DNA from: a virus
DNA: 35,821 nt
IMG/VR virus record: IMGVR_UViG_3300042375_000704
Span: 1 to 35,821 of that record
Strand: one strand, 5' to 3'
In this document: one piece after another, positions 1 to 7,382 of the stretch
Numbering within the stretch: position 1 is the first letter of the stretch
Layout: the number at the start of each line of letters is the position of its first letter
The notes under the pieces: generated by a model
Seen by the model: only the letters and a program-made list of their open reading frames with translations
Database searches by the model: none
Told to the model about the DNA's origin: nothing
Position numbers and translations under genes: made by a program

Positions 1-228
1 TGCATTTGCGAAACGACATGAAATTGCGTTGGATCGAAAACGCAACAAAGCAAGGTCACTCGTTGCAAATCGGAAGGGACCCAGACGGGATTATATCGGA
101 AATGCAACGAGCGGCCTTTATCCCACTCGCACTATATAGCCTTTTGGACACATGCCGGAAACGCAAAATCCTACGGCAAAAACCCCCACCCCCTAAATTT
201 TTTGAACCTACCTGCGGATTTCGGAAAC
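1..228. other. Left-end non-coding region, possible packaging or control site
   Basis: I see no convincing gene here. A reading frame open on the plus strand runs into the terminator and the 3' end of the isomerase gene and looks like chance. The stretch contains two inverted repeats (TTGCGTT 24-30 with AACGCAA 39-45; CTCGTTGCA 59-67 with TGCAACGAG 103-111). It also has a TATAAT hexamer on the minus strand (90-95) and a C-rich tract running into T-rich DNA at about 180-204. C-rich/T-rich tracts of this kind are often found near cos sites and small-terminase genes of siphophages, but no terminase is in view, so that role is only a guess. Confidence 0.35.
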
Positions 229-254
229 AAAAAAAAAGGCGCCTAACCGGCGCC
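229..254 (-). terminator. Rho-independent terminator of the leftward operon
   Basis: On the minus strand a 6-bp GGCGCC stem (249-254 with 238-243) closes a 5-base loop and is followed by nine T residues (complement of A229-237). The stop codon of the KdsD-like gene lies inside the hairpin, so the terminator overlaps the end of the gene. It ends the leftward transcription unit that begins near 6514. Confidence 0.85.
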
Positions 255-863
255 TTCCTCTCGCAACTTCTCACCTATGGAGCCACCAGGGTGCAGCGCG
301 GTTAGCTTATTTTTGTTGAAACCGATCCTCTCAGCCACCGCCACTACAAGCGCATTGCCTAGCGCCATCTGCATCAGAGATGCCTTCAGAGGCACCATGC
401 CTGAAGGATCAATCTCAGGCAGCCGCGCGAGCGGCAGCACGTTCTGCACATTTAGCGCAAGCGTGCACTCATCCCCGCCAGCCGTAATGAGATACGCAGG
501 TGTTCCTAGATAGCCAACCCGGTTGAGAATTGGCTCAAGCTCTTTCGTCTCCCCAGAAACGGAAAGCGCAATGAGAACACCTGCCCCTTGTAGGATACCC
601 ATGTCCCCGTGAACTGCGTCAGTAGGGTGTAGGAATGCGCTAGAGACGCCAATGGCGTTGAAGCACGACGCGAGATATCGCCCTACAAGCCCTGATTTAC
701 CAACGCCAGAAAAAATAATTGGGCGGTGGGAGTTCCACGCGCAATCAATCTCTTCAACGACACTAGTAAACCGATCATCAACCAAATCTGCCGTCGCTAC
801 AAGCGACCGGGACTGCGACAGCAAATTGTCTTGAGCGACAATGCGTTCTTCTTCGTCATCCAT
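243..863 (-). CDS. kdsD: KdsD/KpsF/GutQ-type arabinose-5-phosphate isomerase, SIS domain only
   Basis: A 206-residue SIS-domain sugar-phosphate isomerase. In this family the reaction is D-ribulose 5-phosphate to D-arabinose 5-phosphate, the first step of Kdo synthesis, in the cytoplasm. Motifs seen are GVGKSG (Lys56), HPTDAVHGDMG (His85), SGETKEL (Glu105) and LHPGGSIG (His191). They match the Lys/His/Glu/His set of E. coli KdsD. The two CBS domains that complete the roughly 330-residue bacterial enzymes are absent, so the protein is a catalytic core, as in some short viral and bacterial homologues. The start ATG overlaps the stop of the MazG-like gene (TGATG), which suggests coupled translation. 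Its partner enzyme KdsA is encoded at 10581-11432. A different sugar-phosphate isomerase activity cannot be excluded from sequence alone. Confidence 0.85.
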   Translation of the reverse strand: MDDEEERIVAQDNLLSQSRSLVATADLVDDRFTSVVEEIDCAWNSHRPIIFSGVGKSGLVGRYLASCFNAIGVSSAFLHPTDAVHGDMGILQGAGVLIALSVSGETKELEPILNRVGYLGTPAYLITAGGDECTLALNVQNVLPLARLPEIDPSGMVPLKASLMQMALGNALVVAVAERIGFNKNKLTALHPGGSIGEKLREEGAG

Positions 864-1258
864 CAGAACTTCTTCCCACCTTCGGCTGCACGGTTCTCAG
901 GCTTATGGTCAGCGCGAGAGGCGTTGTATTTCATCTTGCGTGCAAGCGTGCCGCCAAACTTCTTGAAACCCAAGGCGCCTGCCAAGTCAAAAATGCGAAT
1001 GACGCAATCTGCCAACTCAACTTCGAGCATTTCGCAGTCAGGCAGCTTGTCATCTTTCAGCCCCTTGCGCGCCCCTTCCATTGCCTCAGCCAACTCGCTG
1101 ACGGCAAGCATCAACTTTGTTGACGTCACATAAGGATCGCGCGGGTTGATACCCTCCCACCACCCCGCTCGTTTTGAAGCAAGGTGGCAGGCGTCAGTTA
1201 GACAGTCCGCAGAATACGCAATCTCGTAGTATGCGGGCATTGAGGGGTGTTCAGACAT
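863..1258 (-). CDS. MazG-like nucleotide pyrophosphohydrolase
   Basis: Protein of about 131 residues with an all-alpha NTP pyrophosphohydrolase (MazG/dUTPase-2 superfamily) pattern: a helix with SELAEAMEGAR followed by a second helix with EVELADCVIRIFDLAG, giving the ExxE...ExxD metal-binding arrangement. Family members hydrolyse (d)NTPs to monophosphates; phage versions are thought to clean nucleotide pools or lower ppGpp. The start is uncertain. ATG at 1258 overlaps the upstream stop in an ATGTCTGA junction. ATG at 1267 or 1303 would add 3 or 15 residues, but neither has a well-placed ribosome site. The stop overlaps the start of the KdsD-like gene. Confidence 0.75.
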   Translation of the reverse strand: MSEHPSMPAYYEIAYSADCLTDACHLASKRAGWWEGINPRDPYVTSTKLMLAVSELAEAMEGARKGLKDDKLPDCEMLEVELADCVIRIFDLAGALGFKKFGGTLARKMKYNASRADHKPENRAAEGGKKF

Positions 1259-1634
1259 CTGTTGCATTTTCCATAAGGCGTTGCGCGTCGTGCACGATTT
1301 CATTCCAATCGTCAGGCGGGTATTCGCTTTTCAGAACGGCAACGATACTGTCATTCAACGTCATCCCATTGCCTTGGGCGCTTTCGTCAATCCAGGCTTG
1401 GAGACGTTGCACTTCAAGGGTCTTGAACCGCTTCGACGTAGTGGCCTTCTTGAACCACTCCGGGTCCAGGCTCTGCGTCATCTCACGGTATTCGACCTGA
1501 TCCTGAATGCTCATGATCGCCACATTCAGTTGGGCGATGCGCTCACGAGCTTCGGCAGTCGTGGATGGCGGAGTGAAAGGGGGCAGGCCGTTCGTATTGT
1601 AAAGGTTGTCGCTTACTGCGGACTGAGTTTGCAT
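1251..1634 (-). CDS. Hypothetical phage protein, 127 residues
   Basis: I do not recognise this protein. It is acidic, with a Pro/Thr-rich N-terminus (PPFTPPSTT) and a mostly helical remainder. The stretch TTAEARERIAQLNVAIMSIQDQVE could form a short coiled coil, and it ends with a WNEIVHDAQRLMEN helix. A good ribosome site (AGGAAAG, about 6 bases upstream) supports the ATG at 1634. It lies between the 56-residue basic protein and the MazG-like gene in the leftward unit and overlaps the latter by 8 bases. Coding status is supported by the spacing and ribosome site, not by homology. Confidence 0.7.
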   Translation of the reverse strand: MQTQSAVSDNLYNTNGLPPFTPPSTTAEARERIAQLNVAIMSIQDQVEYREMTQSLDPEWFKKATTSKRFKTLEVQRLQAWIDESAQGNGMTLNDSIVAVLKSEYPPDDWNEIVHDAQRLMENATDV

Positions 1635-1713
1635 GTGCTTTCCTAAAATCCATGCGTTGAGAAGGCTAGAAGGCTCTAGGTATCCCGGTGGCTGAGATGT
1701 GTCAACCCCAAAG

Positions 1714-1747
1714 TAGAACGGCCCTGAGCGTTGCCAGAGCCGTTCTA
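1714..1747 (-). terminator. Long hairpin between genes, possible attenuator
   Basis: Perfect 9-bp arms (TAGAACGGC 1714-1722 and GCCGTTCTA 1739-1747), extendable inward by about four pairs to an 8-base loop. It lies in the 122-base gap between the 56-residue gene and the next gene of the same leftward unit. Read leftward it is followed by CTTTGGGG, a poor T-tract. It may therefore be a leaky terminator, an RNA-processing site or a 3'-end stabiliser rather than a full stop. Confidence 0.5.
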
Positions 1748-1756
1748 GCCTTGCGC

Positions 1757-1927
1757 TTACTCCTTGCCGCCCTTCTGCTTCAGAGGCGGCTTGCCAGCCT
1801 TCTTGCGAGCCTTGTTGGCCACGGAGTAGGCGATAGCCACTGCCTGCTTCGTATCGCGCCCGGAGCGCACTTCCTTGGCGATGTTCTCCGAGATGGTCTT
1901 CTTGCCGTAACCCTGCTTCAGCGGCAT
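1757..1927 (-). CDS. Small basic phage protein, 56 residues
   Basis: This gene starts with [20 protein letters not shown] and ends in a Lys/Arg/Ala-rich tail ([10 protein letters not shown]...). It belongs to a family of short basic phage proteins of the MPL-K-GYSKKTIS-NI type with an AVAIAYSVA helix. These are widespread in phages but have no known function. The start is fixed by a very strong ribosome site (AGGAGGG, 7 bases upstream) that begins right after the exonuclease stop. The charge suggests nucleic-acid contact, which is inference only. Confidence 0.85.
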   Translation of the reverse strand: MPLKQGYGKKTISENIAKEVRSGRDTKQAVAIAYSVANKARKKAGKPPLKQKGGKE

Positions 1928-1930
1928 GAC

Positions 1931-2539
1931 TTAGCCCTCCTGATTGTCCGCAAGACCCTTCCTGCGTTGCAGTTCAAAGTATATCCGGCCGCATGCCCTC
2001 GCGTCCACAAGGGCATCGTGCGCCCCCTCTAGGCGCTCAGCAAACAAGAAATCGATGCACTCGCTGAGCTTAGGCCACTTGTAGTCTGCCTTGTGCTTGG
2101 AGCGTCCCGAGAGGATTTTGCACACGGGGGTCATAGCCTTCATCGTGCAGAAAGCTCGCTTGCCATAGAGGCGTTCACGGAAGTCGGCGCCAAAGGCGCG
2201 GTGCCAAGCAGTCCGAAGCACGAGAGCGTCAAAGGCGAGGTTGTGGGCAACCAACACGTCAGCGCGGTCCACCATCGCCCCGAACGCGCCCAGCACCGCA
2301 GGCGCCTCCAAGCCATGCGCGTTAGCCTTCGCCTGCGTGATGCCATGCACCTTAGCAGCACCCGGCTGGATGGCCTTGAGGTCGGGGCGCACTAAGCACG
2401 AGAGGGTGGAGAGAACCTCACCGTCATCGCCGCAGAGCAGCGCGGCCAACTGCACCACGTCAGGCTGCTCTGGGTCTTCGGCTTCAAAGCGCCTGTCTAT
2501 CAGGCCGGAAGTCTCGGTATCGAAGATCAAAATGCTCAT
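1931..2539 (-). CDS. DnaQ-like (DEDDh) 3'-5' exonuclease
   Basis: A 202-residue exonuclease of the DnaQ/RNase T superfamily. Exo I is FDTETSG (Asp7, Glu9), Exo II is VAHNLAFDALV, and Exo III is HDALVDA (His174, Asp179), which is the complete DEDDh set. Such proteins remove nucleotides from 3' ends in proofreading, DNA repair or RNA trimming. The start at 2539 puts Exo I at the N-terminus as usual for the family; an in-frame ATG 27 codons earlier would run into the repeat array. It is the first gene leftward of the origin-like region. The polymerase at 22322-24369 has its own (split) exonuclease domain, so this could provide extra proofreading. Confidence 0.85.
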   Translation of the reverse strand: MSILIFDTETSGLIDRRFEAEDPEQPDVVQLAALLCGDDGEVLSTLSCLVRPDLKAIQPGAAKVHGITQAKANAHGLEAPAVLGAFGAMVDRADVLVAHNLAFDALVLRTAWHRAFGADFRERLYGKRAFCTMKAMTPVCKILSGRSKHKADYKWPKLSECIDFLFAERLEGAHDALVDARACGRIYFELQRRKGLADNQEG

Positions 2540-2549
2540 GCACCGGGTA

Positions 2550-2902
2550 TGGACGGCGCCGTAGGGGGATTTCAAGCCTTGGACGTGGACGGTTGCTTTG
2601 GACGGTCTTGGACGGAGCAATATTCCCTCCGTCCAGACAATAACCCCTTGATATCTTAGGGCCTTGGACGGTTTGGACGGTTTGGACGCTTACTTTATAT
2701 CTTTTTGAAAATATATATAGAGGTAGAGAAATAAATGTCCAATAATATTTATCTATTTATTCTTCTCCTCTCTGAGCCAGACTCTCCAAAAACACCGTCC
2801 AACCGTCCAAACCGTCCAAAACTATATGTTTCAATAAGTTAGGGGATGTGCCGCCGTCCAAAACGGACTGTCCAACCGTCCAAAAACATGTCTTCCGTCC
2901 AA
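2550..2902. repeat. Iteron-like array of TTGGACGGT repeats, candidate replication origin
   Basis: At least 15 copies of a 7-9-base unit, consensus TTGGACGGT. Forward copies start at 2550, 2579, 2586, 2598, 2608, 2664, 2673 and 2682; the last three are strictly tandem at 9-base steps. Reverse copies (ACCGTCCAA) start at 2629, 2794, 2802, 2811, 2854, 2868, 2876 and 2895. Except for the copy at 2629, all forward copies lie left of an AT-rich core and all reverse copies lie right of it. The array sits between the primase-helicase terminator and the exonuclease gene. This is the architecture of an initiator-bound origin. A leftward promoter for the exonuclease must also lie here. Confidence 0.8.
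2691..2765. other. AT-rich core between iteron clusters (possible unwinding element)
   Basis: A roughly 75-base tract made almost wholly of A and T, with TATATC, ATATATATAG, AATAATATTTATC and related stretches, in an otherwise moderately GC-rich genome. It is bracketed by iterons pointing inward from both sides and holds one partial copy (GTCCAA at 2737). Such tracts commonly serve as the DNA unwinding element of an origin. It could also contain promoters. Confidence 0.6.
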
Positions 2903-2928
2903 AACGGGGTGCATGGCGCTGCTTCTGC

Positions 2929-2970
2929 AAAAAATACCCCCTGGATTAAATTAATTCAGGGGGTATTTTT
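2929..2970. terminator. Bidirectional rho-independent terminator after the primase-helicase gene
   Basis: A long inverted repeat: TACCCCCTG and CAGGGGGTA arms, extended inward by ATTAA/TTAAT around one G-T mismatch. It is flanked by six A on the left and five T on the right, so it can act in both directions. It begins six bases beyond the stop codon of the primase-helicase gene (2976). It should insulate the origin-like region from transcription of that gene. Confidence 0.88.
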
Positions 2971-2975
2971 CTGAT

Positions 2976-5900
2976 TTATTCTCCAAGGGGTGGCGCTGTC
3001 TCGAACTCAGGATCGAGCATGATGCCGAGGGTTTTGGCATCTATCCGAAAGTGGCCGACGCCATCCCCGCGTCCAGGGATATAGGAAGACGTGGCGCGGT
3101 CCTTCCTTTGGCGCTGCAATACGCCTGCCGCGTCGAGCGCCTTCACCACATTCGCCTGCCTATTTGCGCCTTTGCTCGGCTGAGTGATTCTATCCGCCAA
3201 GATATAAATCAACGCACCGTCATGCCATCCATCCGCTTCGACGCTGTGGCGAGATGTGTCATCTACGGCGAAGATCGACATGTTGAGGCGCTTAGCGATC
3301 CACTGCCGCACGTCATCCACAATCGCTTCTTCCGAGTTCGCCGCAGCGCTCTCCTCAAAAGCACCCCACACGGCGAGAATGGCGTTGGAAATCCGCTCCG
3401 CACTTCCCACCGACAAGATGCCAAACTCCTCAGCCAACTCCGCAGCCAGGGCCAGCAGCGCCGCCACGCGCGCCACCCGAGAGACCAATCCCGTCCTATT
3501 CTCACTCAGCCTCGCCTCATGGTGGCCTAAACGAGCCTGCAACTCCCCAACGCGATCAACATATCCCCGAGAAACCAACCCCTCCACAAAGGCAGGCCCC
3601 GCCCAACCAAAGTTCTCAATCACCCCTGCTTCAAGGCGCCGCAACGCCTCTACGTCCGTCACCACAACGTCAAGCGCGTCCACGTCCACGTCCAGCAGCC
3701 GGGCCGCAGCGCCTTTGGCCATCTTCTTGCCTGTGGCATCCTCGAACCGCTGAGCAAGGCCCTGTTCGCCTGAAATCAGAACGAACGTTTGCCACACCGA
3801 CGACTTGCGCAGCCCTTGCCCCGTGATGTTCATGCGCGCCTTGCCCGCACCAGAGGTCACGGAGAACACAAGGCTCTCCAAGTCCTTCGCCTGCATCATG
3901 GCCGTCTCGTCCAAGGCCAGGATCGTATGGTTGGCGTTCTCAGCCAGCACATCCACAGAGTTCGATGTGCCTCGCAGGCTTACAAGCAAGCCACCATCGC
4001 GATTAGCCTGTGGGTCTGGCGAGGTCCAAGCGGAAACCGCCAATTTCAATGCGGTCGTCTTGCCCTTGGAGGTTTCACCGCACAAAGCCAAGCCACTCGT
4101 TGGCAAGTTGAGCAACCCAACCAATGGACCCACAAAACCAGCAGCCACAGCCAACGCCCAATGTGCGCAGCCTTCCAAATCCAACACGCCATCAATAACG
4201 CTGCGCCACCCCTCAAGGCTGCCACCGCGAGACACCTTCTCACCTACCACGAGGTCGGGCCTGAGAATGGCGTCAGTGGCACCATAGATGGCCCCGCTAG
4301 GAACGGCGAAAGATACCCCGCGCTTGTCCCACCCCCGACTATCCAAAGAGGTATAGATCACGTCAGGGGACTTCACGCGCATATAATGGACAAACGCCTT
4401 GTCAGCGTTAATCTCAAACAACCAACCAAGGGAGTGAAGCCGCCCCAGCACGTCCGTTGGCGCTGTGACCACCCTGCCCTTCTCAATCATCACCGAGACG
4501 GGTTTGCCCCACTTATCGCGCAGCTTGTATTCGGTTGTAATCTCACCGCTATTGGCCGAGATAAATTCGCGGACAAAGGTAATAGGCGTCCAAAGACTGA
4601 CAAAAGCCCCACCACCTTTTTTCTTTTTCTTCTTCGAGCCTTCCTCGTCTTCCTCCTCCGCCTTCTCATAGCCATACCACCACACACCATCCGCGAGGCG
4701 GTAGGAGGCTGCCTGTCCGTGCCACTTCTTCGGCATCGGATATTCCGCCATCACATCTTCTGGTGTCTCGACCTTAACGCTCTCAGCGCCATCAGGCGTG
4801 GCTAATGCTACGTCAGCTTTGAAGCTCTCCAAAGGGGCTTCGTCATCGAACACCCCCATCTCCACGCGCTCCATCTCTGCCGCCACTTCAGGCAGAGTGC
4901 GCGCCCACTCTGCGGCAGACGTATAATCGTTATCAAACAGCACGGCTTGGATGTGGTCAAAGGCAGTGCCCACATAGCCTTCAAGCGGATCGCCGTTGTG
5001 CGTCGAGAACATCCGTGTGTTGCCAGCCACGATGCGGCATCCACCAGGGGCCTCGCTCTTAAGCCACGTCACACGGCCATCGCTCGTATCTATGCGGTAA
5101 TGGGCATAGAGGAAGCGATTGATGCAGTCCGATATGGAGAAGCACCGATTAAAGGCGCCGATCACACCGGGGCGGTTAAAAGCCTCCTGTGCGCGCTCAC
5201 TTTCATCGGAGAAATCAACCGTGACCTCCTCACGTTCAGCTTGCGCCTCCGTATGAAGCCCTTCTACGTCTTTGAGGTAGACTCGGTTATCAAAATTCTC
5301 AACCAAGATATACCTGTCCTGCCCCGCTTCGGCCACAGGGTCTACTGTGCCACCGTCGAACTTTGGCGTGGCAATATAGTGAATACGCTCACGCTCAAAG
5401 AGGGTCTTATCAATGCGAGGCTTGCGGCCCAACTCGCGCGTCCTGCGTGCATACCATGCCCGCCACGCCGCCCCGTCCATCGGCTTTTCCAGCCAAAACC
5501 AACAATGCGCTGAGATTCCAGGCTTCAAACCTGCCGAGGAAGAAAGTTGCAACACATAATCAGCGCAAGCAAAATCAGGGCCAAGCTCCATCCCGATTGC
5601 CTTTTGAGCCCAGGGCATTGGGTTGGCCACGTCAAAGTCGCCCATGCCTTCAATCTGAAGGCCATCAAAATCAAAACAGACCCAATTGATCGGTAAGTCC
5701 TGCACGATGCCCTTACGGCGTAGGAAATGCGGATGCTTTTCGCCTTTCCGCACAAAAGGCACCATCTGCGAAGCAGGAACGGGCTTGCCCTGTTTTCCCA
5801 TCTCCGTGATATGCACCTTACGCTGCTCCTCCAAGGCACACATCTCCGCCAGGGGGTGCCAAACCCCGCGCATGACTGCAAACCTCTCACCCTTTGGGTG

Positions 5901-6071
5901 CTTCAGACGCCCCCTGATAGCAGCAGACAGGCTTTCAAGGCTGTCTACCCCACTAACTACGTCAGAAATCCAATATGTATTGGCCTTTGCGGGCTTCTGG
6001 ATGGGCTTTGAGGCCCAACCCATCGTAAATGTCTTACGCTGTGGGTGGTCGCACGCGAAGATGAAGTGCAT
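2976..6071 (-). CDS. Primase-helicase fusion (AEP-type primase plus DUF927-type helicase)
   Basis: A 1031-residue replication protein. The N-terminal third has archaeo-eukaryotic primase features: VCFDFDG (Asp134, Asp136) as metal-binding motif I, SSSAGLKPG...AHCWFW (His189) as motif II, and a later basic/Asp region. A low-complexity acidic then Lys-rich linker (EEEDEEGSKKKKKK, around residue 480) leads to a DUF927-like RecA/AAA+ ATPase. Its P-loop is GETSKGKT (665-672) and its Walker B is LALDETAM (Asp721, Glu722). Such fusions prime and unwind DNA at phage or plasmid origins. The start overlaps the stop of the upstream gene (TGATG) with AAGG seven bases before it. The gene ends at a strong terminator next to the iteron array, so it is the natural candidate initiator. 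The DUF927 assignment is from motif recognition. Confidence 0.85.
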   Translation of the reverse strand: MHFIFACDHPQRKTFTMGWASKPIQKPAKANTYWISDVVSGVDSLESLSAAIRGRLKHPKGERFAVMRGVWHPLAEMCALEEQRKVHITEMGKQGKPVPASQMVPFVRKGEKHPHFLRRKGIVQDLPINWVCFDFDGLQIEGMGDFDVANPMPWAQKAIGMELGPDFACADYVLQLSSSAGLKPGISAHCWFWLEKPMDGAAWRAWYARRTRELGRKPRIDKTLFERERIHYIATPKFDGGTVDPVAEAGQDRYILVENFDNRVYLKDVEGLHTEAQAEREEVTVDFSDESERAQEAFNRPGVIGAFNRCFSISDCINRFLYAHYRIDTSDGRVTWLKSEAPGGCRIVAGNTRMFSTHNGDPLEGYVGTAFDHIQAVLFDNDYTSAAEWARTLPEVAAEMERVEMGVFDDEAPLESFKADVALATPDGAESVKVETPEDVMAEYPMPKKWHGQAASYRLADGVWWYGYEKAEEEDEEGSKKKKKKGGGAFVSLWTPITFVREFISANSGEITTEYKLRDKWGKPVSVMIEKGRVVTAPTDVLGRLHSLGWLFEINADKAFVHYMRVKSPDVIYTSLDSRGWDKRGVSFAVPSGAIYGATDAILRPDLVVGEKVSRGGSLEGWRSVIDGVLDLEGCAHWALAVAAGFVGPLVGLLNLPTSGLALCGETSKGKTTALKLAVSAWTSPDPQANRDGGLLVSLRGTSNSVDVLAENANHTILALDETAMMQAKDLESLVFSVTSGAGKARMNITGQGLRKSSVWQTFVLISGEQGLAQRFEDATGKKMAKGAAARLLDVDVDALDVVVTDVEALRRLEAGVIENFGWAGPAFVEGLVSRGYVDRVGELQARLGHHEARLSENRTGLVSRVARVAALLALAAELAEEFGILSVGSAERISNAILAVWGAFEESAAANSEEAIVDDVRQWIAKRLNMSIFAVDDTSRHSVEADGWHDGALIYILADRITQPSKGANRQANVVKALDAAGVLQRQRKDRATSSYIPGRGDGVGHFRIDAKTLGIMLDPEFETAPPLGE

Positions 6072-6514
6072 CAGATTACCTTAAAAATACCGTCTACGAG
6101 GCGGAGTGAAACGTTTTTCGCAAGATTGGTAAGCCCTACAACCCGCGTATAGTCAGGCCCACCATCGACGCAGGGGCCACTAAAGGAAAACGTTCTGAAG
6201 TCGTGGCGCCAACGAGAGAAGATGACTTCGCCTTTCATCTCCAATCCATGCCAAAGGTGAGTCGCAACAGAAGTTGCGTCGCAGATCATCCAAGTTGGCA
6301 TATCAAGCCTCGCTTGGGATTTGTAGACGCCAAAGTAGTGGTTAGTGTAGCCCTCACGAGGCTTCGGGGTATAGAACACGGCCACAGGGATAGAGGACCA
6401 AATACCCTTGCTGCTGCGCACCGCAAAGTCGCCTACGTAGAGAGCATCAGCTTCAAGGCGTCGGACCTGCGAACGGTCAAAGAGCCAATAAGGCTCCCCC
6501 ATGTTGATCTGCAT
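6071..6514 (-). CDS. Hypothetical phage protein, 147 residues
   Basis: Unrecognised. It has many aromatic residues and no obvious transmembrane segment. Fragments such as EPYWLFDRSQVRRLEADALYV and WSSIPVAVFYTP suggest a compact beta-rich fold. It is the first gene of the leftward unit, directly before and translationally coupled to the primase-helicase (TGATG), so a role in initiation or its control is possible. A GGGAAAG element about 8 bases upstream supports the ATG at 6514. ATG at 6502 is an alternative start. Confidence 0.72.
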   Translation of the reverse strand: MQINMGEPYWLFDRSQVRRLEADALYVGDFAVRSSKGIWSSIPVAVFYTPKPREGYTNHYFGVYKSQARLDMPTWMICDATSVATHLWHGLEMKGEVIFSRWRHDFRTFSFSGPCVDGGPDYTRVVGLTNLAKNVSLRLVDGIFKVI

Positions 6515-6606
6515 TTACAACAACTTTCCCGCTTGCGTTGAGGAGCGTGGTAGGCTATGCCACGCCTTGCCCTTGTCGGTCAAGGGAGAAGAAAGGAACC
6601 CTCTAA
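6515..6606. promoter_or_regulatory. Divergent control region with overlapping promoters and inverted repeats
   Basis: This region separates the leftward and rightward units. A rightward promoter may be TTGCGT (6533-6538), 17 bases, TATGCC (6556-6561). A leftward one may be TTGACC (complement of 6578-6583) with a -10 near GCATAG (6554-6559), so the two -10 elements overlap. Two inverted repeats lie here: GCGTGG 6545-6550 with CCACGC 6560-6565, over both -10s, and CCCTTG 6570-6575 with CAAGGG 6581-6586. The first could be an operator and the second an operator or mRNA-leader hairpin. The promoters match consensus only partly. Confidence 0.45.
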
Positions 6607-6960
6607 ATGACTGAAACTACGAAAAGTAAGAGCTTGGCCCGCTTGCAAGCGTTGGAGACCGTGGCGGAGACGGCGCGGACCATGGAGAAACACGGCTTTG
6701 GCACCCCGGCGCTGGTCATGGCTCTACGCGCCCTCGACGCCCTCTCCGCCGATCCCGCGCCTGCGAAGATGGCGGGGGCCAAGACGGTGCAAATTACGGC
6801 TATTCCCGCTGGTGACGGGTTGGTTGCTTGCGTGTTTGCCCTTAGAGATGACGGCTCAATTTGGGGCAAGCGCGTTGATGACGGGAATTGGTGGCGAGAG
6901 AGCGATATTCCGACCGATGAAGCCTCGTGCCTCCCGTTGGTGAAGGGGGATGGGCCATGA
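6607..6960 (+). CDS. Hypothetical protein, 117 residues, first gene of rightward unit
   Basis: Unrecognised. The N-terminal half is helical and Ala-rich (LARLQALETVAETARTM...ALRALDALS). The C-terminal half reads as a short beta unit with FALRDDGSIWGKRVDDGNWW, reminiscent of small phage proteins that end in a tryptophan-rich strand. AAGGA about nine bases upstream supports the start, and the stop overlaps the next start (ATGA). Codon use here is more GC-rich than in the following replication genes, which fits a separately acquired accessory module. Confidence 0.7.
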   Translation: MTETTKSKSLARLQALETVAETARTMEKHGFGTPALVMALRALDALSADPAPAKMAGAKTVQITAIPAGDGLVACVFALRDDGSIWGKRVDDGNWWRESDIPTDEASCLPLVKGDGP

Positions 6961-7382
6961 GCGCCTACCGTTGCGAGCCGCGCGAGGAACTACGCGGTGT
7001 GGATGGATGGCATTGGCTTACAGGGCACAACCCTGTCCTTTGGATCGCTGATCGCCAAGAGTGGCAATGGGGTGAGGATGATTGGGTGACGCCCGAGGCG
7101 GCTTACCGATATGACTACCGCTACCTCGCCCCCGTCGCCACCCCCGCCGAGGTCGAAAGGCTGCGGGCGGAGGTGGAGCGGTTGCAGGAAGCGTTGATCC
7201 CGCTTGTCGCCGTCATCCCTGATATTTGCGACGCACTGGACTTGGACCCCAACGAAACGTCGATCCGCGTCCGTGTCGATGGTGGCGCGCGGGACGGCGA
7301 AGTGTTGGCCGAGCGCACCCTTACCGACATGCTGACCGCCGCCCGCGCAGCACTCGCGAAGGAGCCGGGCAATGAAGGTTGA
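6957..7382 (+). CDS. Hypothetical protein with short coiled coil, 141 residues
   Basis: Unrecognised. A Trp-rich N-terminal part (WHWLTGHNPVLWIADRQEWQWG) is followed by a heptad-like stretch, EVERLRAEVERLQEALIPL, which should form a coiled coil, and a C-terminal TDMLTAARAALAKE helix. Proteins built this way are common in accessory regions of phages of Gram-negative bacteria and have no assigned function. The start at 6957 is chosen because ATGA overlaps the preceding stop. An upstream in-frame ATG at 6927 would overlap the previous gene more. Confidence 0.68.
   Translation: MSAYRCEPREELRGVDGWHWLTGHNPVLWIADRQEWQWGEDDWVTPEAAYRYDYRYLAPVATPAEVERLRAEVERLQEALIPLVAVIPDICDALDLDPNETSIRVRVDGGARDGEVLAERTLTDMLTAARAALAKEPGNEG

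Noticed and set aside
6-305. Plus-strand open frame at the left end
   Set aside because: It runs through a strong leftward terminator and into the antisense of the isomerase gene; low-complexity Pro and Lys runs come from the C and A tracts. No ribosome site.
1688-2032. Plus-strand frame over the small basic protein gene
   Set aside because: Leu-rich antisense of the 56-residue gene and exonuclease 3' end; the minus-strand gene has a far better ribosome site.
2550-2902. CRISPR array
   Set aside because: The repeated unit is only 7-9 bases, in both orientations, with irregular spacing and no spacers of constant length.
4604-4660. Lys-rich A/G run in the primase-helicase as a frameshift site
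   Set aside because: The phase of the A runs does not match the X XXY YYZ pattern, and both domains are in one frame. It is better explained as a flexible linker.
3789-4805. Long plus-strand frame of 338 codons
   Set aside because: Antisense to the primase-helicase, whose ATPase motifs are clear. No motif and no ribosome site.
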